DNA from: Bacillus_AB infantis_B
GTDB lineage: Bacteria > Bacillota > Bacilli > Bacillales > Cytobacillaceae
Length of the DNA stretch: 64,000 bases
Assembly: GCF_008180445.1 (NCBI RefSeq)
Contig: NZ_VTER01000004.1
Coordinates: 296,380-360,379 of the forward strand
Direction: 5' to 3'
The notes below the pieces were generated by a model. It did not search any database and was not told where the DNA came from. It was given only the letters and a program-made list of their open reading frames with translations. Both the position numbers and the translations under genes were made by a program. Shown in pieces: positions 34,283 through 41,863 of the stretch (the stretch's first letter is position 1; every line of letters begins with the position of its first letter).

Positions 34283-34417
34283 ATGAAGCCATTGCAGATT
34301 TCCCCCGAAACGGCAATCAAGCTTGCCGAGAAGCTCAATGTTCCACTAGAGCAAATCATGCACATGCCTCAGCATATTTTAATACAGAAGATGATGGAAC
34401 TTGAAAAAAAGAATTGA
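34283..34417 (+). CDS. yycC: YycC-family small protein
   Basis: 44 residues from ATG 34283, with AAAGGAGGG six to seven bases upstream. A longer frame back to 34124 runs through the preceding terminator and is not credible. The sequence begins MKPLQISPETAIKLAEKL and contains MHMPQHILIQKM, which I recognise as the conserved YycC pattern of Bacillaceae. It is a soluble, helical protein of unknown function. It converges on the FapA-family gene, with only seven bases between stops and no clear terminator. Confidence 0.82.
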   Translation: MKPLQISPETAIKLAEKLNVPLEQIMHMPQHILIQKMMELEKKN

Positions 34418-34424
34418 TGAAGGA

Positions 34425-35999
34425 CTATTCGAAATGCATGCTGTTCCTGACAGCATAGAAGGTGCCCCTGACTAAAGTATCCAGCTTTCTTGATTGGCTT
34501 TTAATCTGGAGCTGCGTTTCCGGATAGGCGACCTGCAGGATGGATACTTCCCCTTCACCCTTCGTCTCAAGCAGGCCCGTCAATATCTTCCTTTGATGGT
34601 CAAGTACGGCGATTTCCTCCATCTGCCTCTCAAATAGGCTTAATGTCTGTTCATACTGCTTCTGCTGCTTGTCGCTCAGCTGATTTTTGTATTGTTCGAA
34701 GATTTCAAGCTGCTTTTTGCCTTTTTCCATTTCAGCGGCCCTTTTTCTATATGCAAGAAGGAGTGTCTCAAGCTCTTCATTGACTGTATTTCTGTCAAAT
34801 CCTTCAATCTGTATAATCGTTTTCCTTTCCAGCCTGTTTCCGATGATGCCGGCCTGCACCCTTCCTTTAGCCTCTATCAGGCCTCCTATCAGCTTTCCTT
34901 TTCTTTCATCCGCAAAGATATTTCTTCCTTTCAATATTCCGCCGATCGAATAATAGCCGATATGAATATCACCGCCTGCTGTCAGGCTGCATTCATTAGA
35001 GTGCTTTATATAAATATTCTTTCCCGCCTTTATCCTGCCGGCTCCCTGGCCGAACGCGCCTCCTTTAATGAAAATGTCCCCTTTTTCCGAGACGATTTCT
35101 TTAAACCCGCTGACGCCTAGTTCTCCTAAAATAGAAATGTCAAGGGAAGCATTGACGCTGTAGCCCGGCTTGACAATACCCCTGACTGTAATGCTTCCGT
35201 CAAATTCGATATTGCCTGTTTCAGGGCCTGCATCGCCTTCTATGACTAGATGCCGGCCTACAGAAACCTTGCCGCCCCGGAATGTGACAACACCGTCGCA
35301 TAACGCCCTCAGCACCATTTTACCGTCCTCTTCACAAGCTTTTACGGTTTTTTTGTCATAAAGCAGTTTTTTATCTTTTCCTTTTAACGGAGGAACAGGA
35401 TCTCCTGTCAGCGTTTCGCCAAAAACCCCTTCTTCTGCAGGAATTTTCTCGCCGAGCCAGTCCCCTTCCTGAACCTCATCAATGAAGTTCATATCATAAT
35501 AATTCGCGGTGCCGTCTTCCCTTATGGCGGGCTTCCTTTCACTCTGTTCAAAATAGCAGATGACAGCATCGCTTCCATGCCGGGGAGGAAGGCCCTGTGC
35601 AATGACAGCTTCCTTTTGCACAGGGACGCTTCTCAGCACATCCTCCTCAATTGCATGTTTTACCCCGAGTTCCTGAAGCTGTGAGGCTATTTGATCGGCT
35701 ATAGTCTTAAATTCTGCATTAAAATAAGCTTCCGTGCAGTTCAGCCGGAGCTTTGCTTCCATCATGTCCCTGCTAAGGCTTACAGCTGCCAGGGGTTTCA
35801 GTTCGCCAATCAGCTTCCTTCCAGAATCGGCCAGTTCAAGCGCCTCTTTCAGCACCATAAATTTTGTGATTGAAATTCTCGGAAAATCGAACAGTTCTTT
35901 TTCCAGTCTTTTTAAAGAATAGCCTTTTCTGAGAACAGTTATATAAACTTCATCTTCTTCACATTCAATTCTTAGCGACTCATCAGAAAATATCTCCAT
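34425..35999 (-). CDS. FapA family (DUF342) protein
   Basis: 524 residues from ATG 35999, with GGAAAGGGA about eight bases upstream; a start 32 codons earlier lies before this site. The protein has an N-terminal region, then the FapA/DUF342 beta-helix-like repeat segment near 240-400 with many turns of the type GDIFIKGG, AGKNIYIKH and AGGDIHIGYY. A coiled coil near 410-480 and a small C-terminal domain follow. FapA proteins act in flagellar or polar signalling in some bacteria; the role in Bacilli is not established. B. subtilis has different genes next to spo0A, so this is a local difference. Confidence 0.85.
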   Translation of the reverse strand: MEIFSDESLRIECEEDEVYITVLRKGYSLKRLEKELFDFPRISITKFMVLKEALELADSGRKLIGELKPLAAVSLSRDMMEAKLRLNCTEAYFNAEFKTIADQIASQLQELGVKHAIEEDVLRSVPVQKEAVIAQGLPPRHGSDAVICYFEQSERKPAIREDGTANYYDMNFIDEVQEGDWLGEKIPAEEGVFGETLTGDPVPPLKGKDKKLLYDKKTVKACEEDGKMVLRALCDGVVTFRGGKVSVGRHLVIEGDAGPETGNIEFDGSITVRGIVKPGYSVNASLDISILGELGVSGFKEIVSEKGDIFIKGGAFGQGAGRIKAGKNIYIKHSNECSLTAGGDIHIGYYSIGGILKGRNIFADERKGKLIGGLIEAKGRVQAGIIGNRLERKTIIQIEGFDRNTVNEELETLLLAYRKRAAEMEKGKKQLEIFEQYKNQLSDKQQKQYEQTLSLFERQMEEIAVLDHQRKILTGLLETKGEGEVSILQVAYPETQLQIKSQSRKLDTLVRGTFYAVRNSMHFE

Positions 36000-36118
36000 A
36001 GGACTATTCCCTTTCCAGCAGGCATTTGTATTCATTATAGCGGAAAAATAGGCATTTTGGCAGGTTCCTTCATAAATTAACAGAATCTTTGCCATTATCC
36101 TGTCTTTTTGGCCAAAAT

Positions 36119-36142
36119 AAAAAGCACCCCAGAATGGAATGC
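36119..36142 (-). terminator. Probable spo0A terminator
   Basis: On the minus strand AGCATTCC pairs with GGGGTGCT (two G-U pairs), followed by TTTTATTTT. It lies about 90 bases past spo0A. Between them is a longer inverted repeat, ATTTTTAAGG/CCTTAAAAAT (36167-36222). Confidence 0.7.
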
Positions 36143-36233
36143 TCTCCTTTAAAAGTATATGATTTCATTTTTAAGGCCTTCTTTCAGGCAGCCGCGGCAT
36201 AAAATAAAAAAACCTTAAAAATGCCTAGCCCTT

Positions 36234-37022
36234 TCAAGAAGCTTTATGCTCCAGGCGCAGTTTATCAGCGACCATCGCGATGAATTCCGAGTTGGTGGGC
36301 TTGGCTTTTGTCATGCTTACAGTATAGCCGAAAAGAGAAGAGATGCTATCGATATTCCCCCTGCTCCATGCTACCTCGATCGCATGGCGGATTGCCCTTT
36401 CCACCCTGCTGGCAGTGGTATTATACTTTTTGGCGATATCCGGGTAAAGAACCTTTGTAATGGATCCGAGCAGTTCAATGTCGTTATAGACCATGGATAT
36501 TGCTTCGCGCAAGTATAAATAACCTTTAATATGGGCAGGCACACCAATTTCATGAATGATGCTTGTAATGCTTGCATCAAGATTTTTAGGCTTGGATTCT
36601 TGGCTTCTGTAGGCGGATGACTGGGACTTGCGGATGACCGGGTTGGACTTGCCGCTTACCTGGCGGATGTGGCCGGCGAGATTCTCCATATCAAATGGTT
36701 TGAGGATGAAATAGGAAGCCCCAAGATCCACCGCTTTTTTCGTAACATCCTCCTGGCCGAAAGCTGTAAGCATGATGACATTCGGCATCGATGATCTCCG
36801 TGATTCACGCAGCTTTTCAAGCACTCCAAGCCCATCCAGATGCGGCATGATTATATCAAGGACTAGAACGTCCGGTTCAGTTTCTTCCAGTACCTCCAGG
36901 CATTCCTGGCCATTATGGGCCACCCCGCTCACTTCCATATCATCCTGGGATGCAATATATTCCTCCAGAAGCCCGACAAGCTCGCGATTGTCATCCACGA
37001 TACATACTTTTATTTTTTTCAC
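36234..37022 (-). CDS. spo0A: Sporulation master response regulator Spo0A
   Basis: 262 residues starting at GTG 37022, with AGGAGG nine bases upstream, as for the GTG start in B. subtilis. An ATG eight codons earlier would contain the ribosome site. The receiver domain covers about 1-120, with the acidic pair in IVDDNREL and the phospho-acceptor in LVLDIIMPHLDG near residue 56. A variable linker follows, then the Spo0A DNA-binding domain (NTTASRVERAIRHAIEVAW and the SMTKAKPTNSEFIAMVADKL end), almost invariant. When phosphorylated by the phosphorelay it switches cells to sporulation. It lies just downstream of spoIVB. Confidence 0.97.
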   Translation of the reverse strand: MKKIKVCIVDDNRELVGLLEEYIASQDDMEVSGVAHNGQECLEVLEETEPDVLVLDIIMPHLDGLGVLEKLRESRRSSMPNVIMLTAFGQEDVTKKAVDLGASYFILKPFDMENLAGHIRQVSGKSNPVIRKSQSSAYRSQESKPKNLDASITSIIHEIGVPAHIKGYLYLREAISMVYNDIELLGSITKVLYPDIAKKYNTTASRVERAIRHAIEVAWSRGNIDSISSLFGYTVSMTKAKPTNSEFIAMVADKLRLEHKAS

Positions 37023-37085
37023 GTATTGTTTCCTCCTCGAATCCATTTGTGGTCTCTTTTTCTATCTAGTTCTATTCTAAATGAC

Positions 37086-37114
37086 AAATTCGACAATGCA
37101 AACGAAATTCCTTT
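37086..37114 (-). promoter_or_regulatory. Sigma-H-type promoter with overlapping 0A box upstream of spo0A
   Basis: On the minus strand AAAGGAATT (37114-37106) and GAATTT (37091-37086) fit the sigma-H consensus with normal spacing. A Spo0A box, TTGTCGAA (37096-37089), overlaps the -10 element. This agrees with the known sporulation promoter and autoregulation of spo0A. Confidence 0.7.
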
Positions 37115-37252
37115 TGTTTTTTGAATTTTTCTTAAAAACCTAATAAAACCTTTATTTTTCTTCTGTTTTCTTCCTCATTCGACTTTATTCGCAAATGCAT
37201 TGATCATTTGGCTGGTTTTTGTCGATTTTTCTTTAGAGTCACAAAAGAAAAA

Positions 37253-37276
37253 AGAAGGCCTGGTGCACGCCTTCTT
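37253..37276 (-). terminator. spoIVB terminator
   Basis: Stem GAAGGC/GCCTTC with an eight- to nine-base loop, followed on the minus strand by TTCTTTTTTCTTTT. Confidence 0.8.
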
Positions 37277-37291
37277 CCTCCTCCAAACATT

Positions 37292-38578
37292 TCAGCTTGC
37301 TTTTTCCTCGCTTTTTTCATAAATATCTATTCCTGCTTCATTAAGCATCCACTCGATATGGACGCCGTAACCGCTGGTAGGATCATTCACGAATACATGC
37401 GTGACTGCCCCTACAACCTTTTCGTTCTGAATGATCGGGCTCCCGCTCATTCCCTGAACAATCCCGCCTGTTTTATCCAGCAGTTCAGGATCGGTCACTT
37501 TGATGACCATCCCTTTTGTTGCCGGGAACTTCTGTGGTATAGTGCTGACAATTTCAATATCAAACAGGTCTACCTCGTCATCATCAACAACCGTAAGAAT
37601 CTGGGCCGGCCCCTCTTTCACCTGATGAGAAAGCGCTATAGGCATCGGCTTATCAAGCACTCCGTTTTTCATGCCCCTGTTCAGCTCGCCAAAAATGCCA
37701 AAGGGACTGTTTCTTTTAATATTCCCAATCACCTGTTTATCTGAAGAAAATCTTGCGAGCTTTTCGCCCGGATTCCCGTTGCTTCCTTTTTCAATGGATG
37801 TAACAGTCGAACGGACAATTTGCCCATCATCGACCACGATCGGTTTTTTTGTATCCATATCACTAATTACATGGCCGAGGGCCCCATACTTCATAGAACC
37901 TGGATGATAAAAGGTCATGGTGCCGATTCCGGCTGCAGAATCCCTAATATACAGGCCCAGTTTAAAATTATTTTCCGCCTTATCTTTAAGGGGTGTCAGT
38001 TCGGTGCTGATTTTGCCATTTTCCCTTGTAAGTGTGATCTTCATCGCCTTGCCAGTCTGTCCGGCTTCCTGGACAAAGGGTGCCACATCGGACATCTTCT
38101 CAATATTTTGGCCGTTTATCTGCGTGATGATATCTCCAACTTTAATCCCTGCAGTTTCGCCGGGGGACGCCTTGCCGTCTTTTGCATCCACAAGGTGATG
38201 GCCGACAACCAGCACCCCGACCGTATTCAGTTTAACCCCGATTGACTGGCCTCCGGGGATGACCTTAAAATCCCTCAATACATTCACATCAACTTTTTTC
38301 ACTGGAAATCCTGCCAGTTCAAGCAGCATCTCGTCTTTTCCAATTTTCTTCCCCTTTACGGCAACCTCGCTTCCATCCTGCTTGAGAGCTGCCGCCGCTT
38401 CTGTTTTTATTGATGCAGACACAGGTGCCGCCTTGCTGAAATTGTATGTTTCACCTTCAAATAGGGTAATCTCTTTGGGAATGCTGATATATTCTTGAAA
38501 GGGTTTGGAAAACCCTGCTGCAATTAATGAAACAAGGAGAATTCCACCAATTATTCTTCTTAGTAGCTCTAAATTCAA
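37292..38578 (-). CDS. spoIVB: SpoIVB serine peptidase (PDZ, S55 family)
   Basis: 428 residues from TTG 38578, with GCGAGGAGA nine bases upstream. Earlier frames lack a ribosome site. A membrane anchor lies near 8-24, a PDZ domain near 110-195, and the S55 peptidase domain in the C-terminal half. The catalytic histidine is in ALGHVISD, and the serine in GIVQGMSGSPII near 388-399. It is secreted by the forespore and triggers pro-sigma-K processing by cleaving SpoIVFA. A start-stop minigene (ATG TAG) with its own ribosome site lies 41 bases upstream. Confidence 0.93.
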   Translation of the reverse strand: MNLELLRRIIGGILLVSLIAAGFSKPFQEYISIPKEITLFEGETYNFSKAAPVSASIKTEAAAALKQDGSEVAVKGKKIGKDEMLLELAGFPVKKVDVNVLRDFKVIPGGQSIGVKLNTVGVLVVGHHLVDAKDGKASPGETAGIKVGDIITQINGQNIEKMSDVAPFVQEAGQTGKAMKITLTRENGKISTELTPLKDKAENNFKLGLYIRDSAAGIGTMTFYHPGSMKYGALGHVISDMDTKKPIVVDDGQIVRSTVTSIEKGSNGNPGEKLARFSSDKQVIGNIKRNSPFGIFGELNRGMKNGVLDKPMPIALSHQVKEGPAQILTVVDDDEVDLFDIEIVSTIPQKFPATKGMVIKVTDPELLDKTGGIVQGMSGSPIIQNEKVVGAVTHVFVNDPTSGYGVHIEWMLNEAGIDIYEKSEEKAS

Positions 38579-38618
38579 AACCTTCACTCTCCTCGCTTCT
38601 AGTCCACACGTCAAATGG

Positions 38619-38642
38619 CTACATCTTTAATTTTGCCTCCTT
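38619..38642 (-). other. Start-stop minimal ORF (ATG TAG) ahead of spoIVB
   Basis: On the minus strand AAGGAGG, then about 11 bases, then ATG immediately followed by TAG (38624-38619). Such minimal ORFs can load and release ribosomes, but here it may be chance. Confidence 0.3.
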
Positions 38643-38673
38643 AGTGAGAACTTATAACCTTTGGCCATATAAA

Positions 38674-38700
38674 AAAAGCTACCCTCTTTGGATAGCTTTT
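38674..38700 (-). terminator. argR-recN terminator
   Basis: Stem AAAAGCTA/TAGCTTTT overlapping the recN stop, followed on the minus strand by a T tract. Confidence 0.8.
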
Positions 38701-40391
38701 CAAGTTATTTTTATTTGCTGGGCAAGCTCGAGCAATTCCTTTGCATGCTCTTTCGTCAAATCAGTGATTTCCACCCCGGATATCATCCGGCCGATTTCCT
38801 TGATTTTATCCTCGGAATTGAGCGGTTTCACTGTTGTTTTGGTTCTGCCATCACGCGTAGACTTTGCGATGAACAGATGTGTATCCGCCATTGCAGCAAC
38901 CTGTGGAAGGTGGGAAATGCAGAGAACCTGTGAATCCCTTGAAACATGGTGGATTTTCTCAGCGATTGCCTGTGCGACGCGTCCGCTGACCCCTGTGTCA
39001 ACTTCATCAAAGATAATCGACGTGACCCCCTGATGCTTCGAGAAGATGCTTTTCAAAGCCAGCATGATTCTGGAAAGCTCACCGCCCGAGGCGACTTTGG
39101 AAAGGGGCTTGAGCGGCTCGCCCGGATTGGTGGATATATAAAATTCTATCTTGTCAGCACCGTTGCGATGGTAGCCCCGGCTGGACAATTCCTCAAATTT
39201 CACTTCGAACACCGTTTTCGACATATACAGCTCTTTCAGTTCCTTATGGATGAGAGAAGTCAGCTTTTTGGCGCTCTTTCTCCGAAGCCTGCTTAATTGC
39301 TCGGCTTCAAGGCTTAAATCCTTCTGAAGGGAAGAAAGCTCCTTTTGAAGCTGATCGATATGTGTTTCCTTATTCTGCAATGTCTCAATTTCTTCTTCTA
39401 TCCCTGATGCATATTCAAGGATCTCCTCGATTGTCTTGCCGTATTTCCTTTTCAGCTGATTGATTTCTGTCAGCCTTTCTTCAATGTCATTCAGCCTGGC
39501 AGGATCATATTCAAGAAAATCGAGCTTGCTCCTCAGACCGCTTGAAACATCCTCAAGCATATAAAAACTGTTGGATACAGCATCTGCCATTTCCTTATAT
39601 TCAGGATCCAGTTCAGCCGCTTCCTGCAGATGGCCCATAACAAGGCCGATCCAGTCCAGCCCCTTTTGCTCCCCTTGAAGGGCAGTATAGCCAGCCTGCA
39701 TGCTGTCATAGATCCGTTCGAAATTCCCCAGCTTCGTTTTTTCTTCATAAAGCTCTTCGTCTTCGTTGATTTTCAGCCCGGCTCCCTCGATTTCCTCCAG
39801 CTGAAATTGAATCAGATCTAGCCTGTGGGCCATCTGCTGCTCATTCTCACTCAAATTCTTGAGCTTTTTGGCTGTTTGTTCATAAGATTGGAATACTTCC
39901 CGGTATTCATGCAGGGCCGGCATGATTTCCTCAGATCCGAATTGATCAAGCAATGATAAATGCAGGGTTTCATCCATCAATTCCTGGTGCTCATGCTGTC
40001 CATGGATGTCGATGATAGTCGATCCGATTTCCCGGAGTGCAGAAATGGTCACCAGCTTTCCATTAACCCGGCATACACTCTTTCCTGTCCGTGAGATGTC
40101 CCGGCGAAGGACCACCATCCCGTCCTCGATCTCAATCCCAAATTCCCTTGATTTTTTATAGCAGGGATGGTCCGGTCCGTCTATTTGGAAAAGACCCTCG
40201 ATCTCAGCTTTCTGCTCGCCGTGCCGGACAAACTCCGAAGACCCCCGTCCGCCCACTAAAAGGTGGATGGCATCGATGATGATCGATTTGCCTGCGCCCG
40301 TTTCCCCAGTCAATACAGTTAAGCCCTTTTCAAATGAAACAGAAAGGGCTTCTATAATAGCGAAATTTTTAATGGATAATTCACTTAGCAA
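38700..40391 (-). CDS. recN: DNA repair protein RecN
   Basis: 563 residues of the SMC-like RecN family. The N-terminal ATPase half has Walker A LTGETGAGKSIIID near 28-41. Two coiled coils follow near 150-230 and 270-365. The C-terminal half has the ABC signature SGGELSRIMLALK near 430 and Walker B TSIIFDEVDTG near 455. It is an early responder at DNA double-strand ends. It follows argR by 16 bases, an order conserved in Bacilli, so the two are probably one transcript. Confidence 0.95.
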   Translation of the reverse strand: MLSELSIKNFAIIEALSVSFEKGLTVLTGETGAGKSIIIDAIHLLVGGRGSSEFVRHGEQKAEIEGLFQIDGPDHPCYKKSREFGIEIEDGMVVLRRDISRTGKSVCRVNGKLVTISALREIGSTIIDIHGQHEHQELMDETLHLSLLDQFGSEEIMPALHEYREVFQSYEQTAKKLKNLSENEQQMAHRLDLIQFQLEEIEGAGLKINEDEELYEEKTKLGNFERIYDSMQAGYTALQGEQKGLDWIGLVMGHLQEAAELDPEYKEMADAVSNSFYMLEDVSSGLRSKLDFLEYDPARLNDIEERLTEINQLKRKYGKTIEEILEYASGIEEEIETLQNKETHIDQLQKELSSLQKDLSLEAEQLSRLRRKSAKKLTSLIHKELKELYMSKTVFEVKFEELSSRGYHRNGADKIEFYISTNPGEPLKPLSKVASGGELSRIMLALKSIFSKHQGVTSIIFDEVDTGVSGRVAQAIAEKIHHVSRDSQVLCISHLPQVAAMADTHLFIAKSTRDGRTKTTVKPLNSEDKIKEIGRMISGVEITDLTKEHAKELLELAQQIKIT

Positions 40392-40407
40392 AGAATTTCA
40401 CCCCAAT

Positions 40408-40857
40408 TTAAAGCATATCGATGAAGCGGTTGGATATCACTTCAGTATCTTCAGGTGTTTTGCAGATGATCAGGCAGGTATCGTCGCCGCAAATCGTACC
40501 GAGAATTTCTTCCCAGTCAAGATTGTCTATCAGTGCGCCGATTGCCATCGCATTCCCGGGCAGCGTTTTCATAACAAGCAAATGGCCGGCAGTATCGATC
40601 CGGACAAAAGCATCCATTAAATTGCGTTTTAATTTCTGCAGCGGATTGAACCTTTGATCCGCCGGCAGGCTGTATTTATATCTTCCATCCATCAAAGGAA
40701 CTTTTACAAGATGAAGTTCTTTTATATCTCTTGATACAGTTGCCTGGGTCACATTAAAACCGGCATTTTTCAGCTCGTCCACAAGATCATCCTGTGTTTC
40801 AATATCATTATTGGCTATGATGTCTCTTATTTTAATATGTCGTTGTCCTTTATTCAC
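40408..40857 (-). CDS. argR: Arginine repressor/activator ArgR (AhrC)
   Basis: 149 residues from GTG 40857, with GAGGTGATAAA directly upstream; length and N terminus (NKGQRHIKIRDII) then equal B. subtilis AhrC. An ATG 14 codons earlier is unlikely. The winged-helix DNA-binding domain covers about 1-70 (VTQATVSRDIKELHLVKV). The C-terminal hexamer and arginine-binding domain holds GTICGDDTCLIIC. It represses arginine synthesis and activates catabolism with arginine as corepressor. It may also control artPQR in this window, which is untested. Confidence 0.95.
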   Translation of the reverse strand: MNKGQRHIKIRDIIANNDIETQDDLVDELKNAGFNVTQATVSRDIKELHLVKVPLMDGRYKYSLPADQRFNPLQKLKRNLMDAFVRIDTAGHLLVMKTLPGNAMAIGALIDNLDWEEILGTICGDDTCLIICKTPEDTEVISNRFIDML

Positions 40858-40998
40858 TTTATCACCTCTATAGGCAGTCGAAACCTGATTTCTATCCATA
40901 TGTTAGCCGATTTTCTGCTGAATGTACAATTTTTTCTGCAATAGGCAGCACGAATAGCCAAGAACCGCCATAATTCGATGGTCCGGCGCCGAAAAAAA

Positions 40999-41021
40999 GG
41001 AATAAGCATGATGCTTATTCC
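40999..41021 (-). terminator. dxs-tlyA terminator overlapping the tlyA stop
   Basis: Ten-base perfect stem GGAATAAGCA/TGCTTATTCC with a three-base loop, followed on the minus strand by seven T residues. The tlyA stop codon lies within the right arm. Confidence 0.85.
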
Positions 41022-41860
41022 TCTTCTTTCTGCTGCTTTGATTTCAGCTCGGCATGAGCTTCCTTGACTATTTCATCCACGGAAGCAGAAAGTCCATTTA
41101 TGCCTGTTTCCTTTTCCCCTTCCCACCTCAGGTGAAGAAGGAATTCAATATTGCCGTCCCCTCCTGTTATCGGGGAATAGGAAAGGTTTCTGACATCATA
41201 TCCCTGCTCCAGGGAAAAGCGGATCATGCGGTCGATAACATCTGCATGGACCTTGGGGTCGCGGACAATCCCTTTCTTTCCGACCTGCTCACGTCCTGCT
41301 TCAAACTGCGGCTTTACAAGCGCAATAATATCACTCCCGGAAACCAGCAGGGTTTTTAGCACAGGCAGAATAAGCTTCAAGCTAATAAACGATACATCGA
41401 TCGACGCAAAATCAGGCATCTCCCCTGCCAGATCGGCAGGAGTCACATAGCGGAAGTTGGTCCTTTCCATTACCTCCACCCGCTCGTCCTGCCTCAGCTT
41501 CCAGGCAAGCTGGTTATAGCCTACATCCAATGCATATGACATCCTCGCCCCATTCTGCAGCGCACAGTCAGTGAAGCCGCCGGTTGATGCCCCTATATCA
41601 AGCAGCACCTTGCCGGAAATGTCCACATCAAACTCTTTGATCGCTTTTTCAAGCTTCAGTCCGCCGCGGCTTACATAGGGGATCAGCTTGCCTTTCACTG
41701 TGAGCGGAATATCGGCGCCTACCTTTTCACCAGGCTTATCGAGGCGGCTCTCGTTTGTATAGACAAGTCCGGCCATGATGGCGCGCTTTGCCTTTTCCCT
41801 TGTTTCGATAAGCCCTCTTTCTACGAGCAATACATCTAAACGTTCTTTCTTACTTTTCAT
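41015..41860 (-). CDS. tlyA: TlyA family rRNA 2'-O-methyltransferase (YqxC)
   Basis: 281 residues. An S4 RNA-binding domain occupies about 5-65 (RLDVLLVERGLIETREKAKRAI). An FtsJ-like SAM-dependent methyltransferase domain follows, with the SAM loop LLDIGASTGGFTDCAL near 88-103 and KPQFEAGREQVGKKGIV near 183. TlyA proteins methylate rRNA; the old name hemolysin is historical. It is four bases downstream of dxs, an association conserved in Bacilli. Confidence 0.92.
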   Translation of the reverse strand: MKSKKERLDVLLVERGLIETREKAKRAIMAGLVYTNESRLDKPGEKVGADIPLTVKGKLIPYVSRGGLKLEKAIKEFDVDISGKVLLDIGASTGGFTDCALQNGARMSYALDVGYNQLAWKLRQDERVEVMERTNFRYVTPADLAGEMPDFASIDVSFISLKLILPVLKTLLVSGSDIIALVKPQFEAGREQVGKKGIVRDPKVHADVIDRMIRFSLEQGYDVRNLSYSPITGGDGNIEFLLHLRWEGEKETGINGLSASVDEIVKEAHAELKSKQQKEEE

Positions 41861-41863
41861 CTG

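Noticed and set aside
34124..34417. 97-residue version of the yycC gene
   Set aside because: The extra N-terminal part runs through the yqzF terminator and overlaps the yqzF stop. The ribosome site supports ATG 34283.
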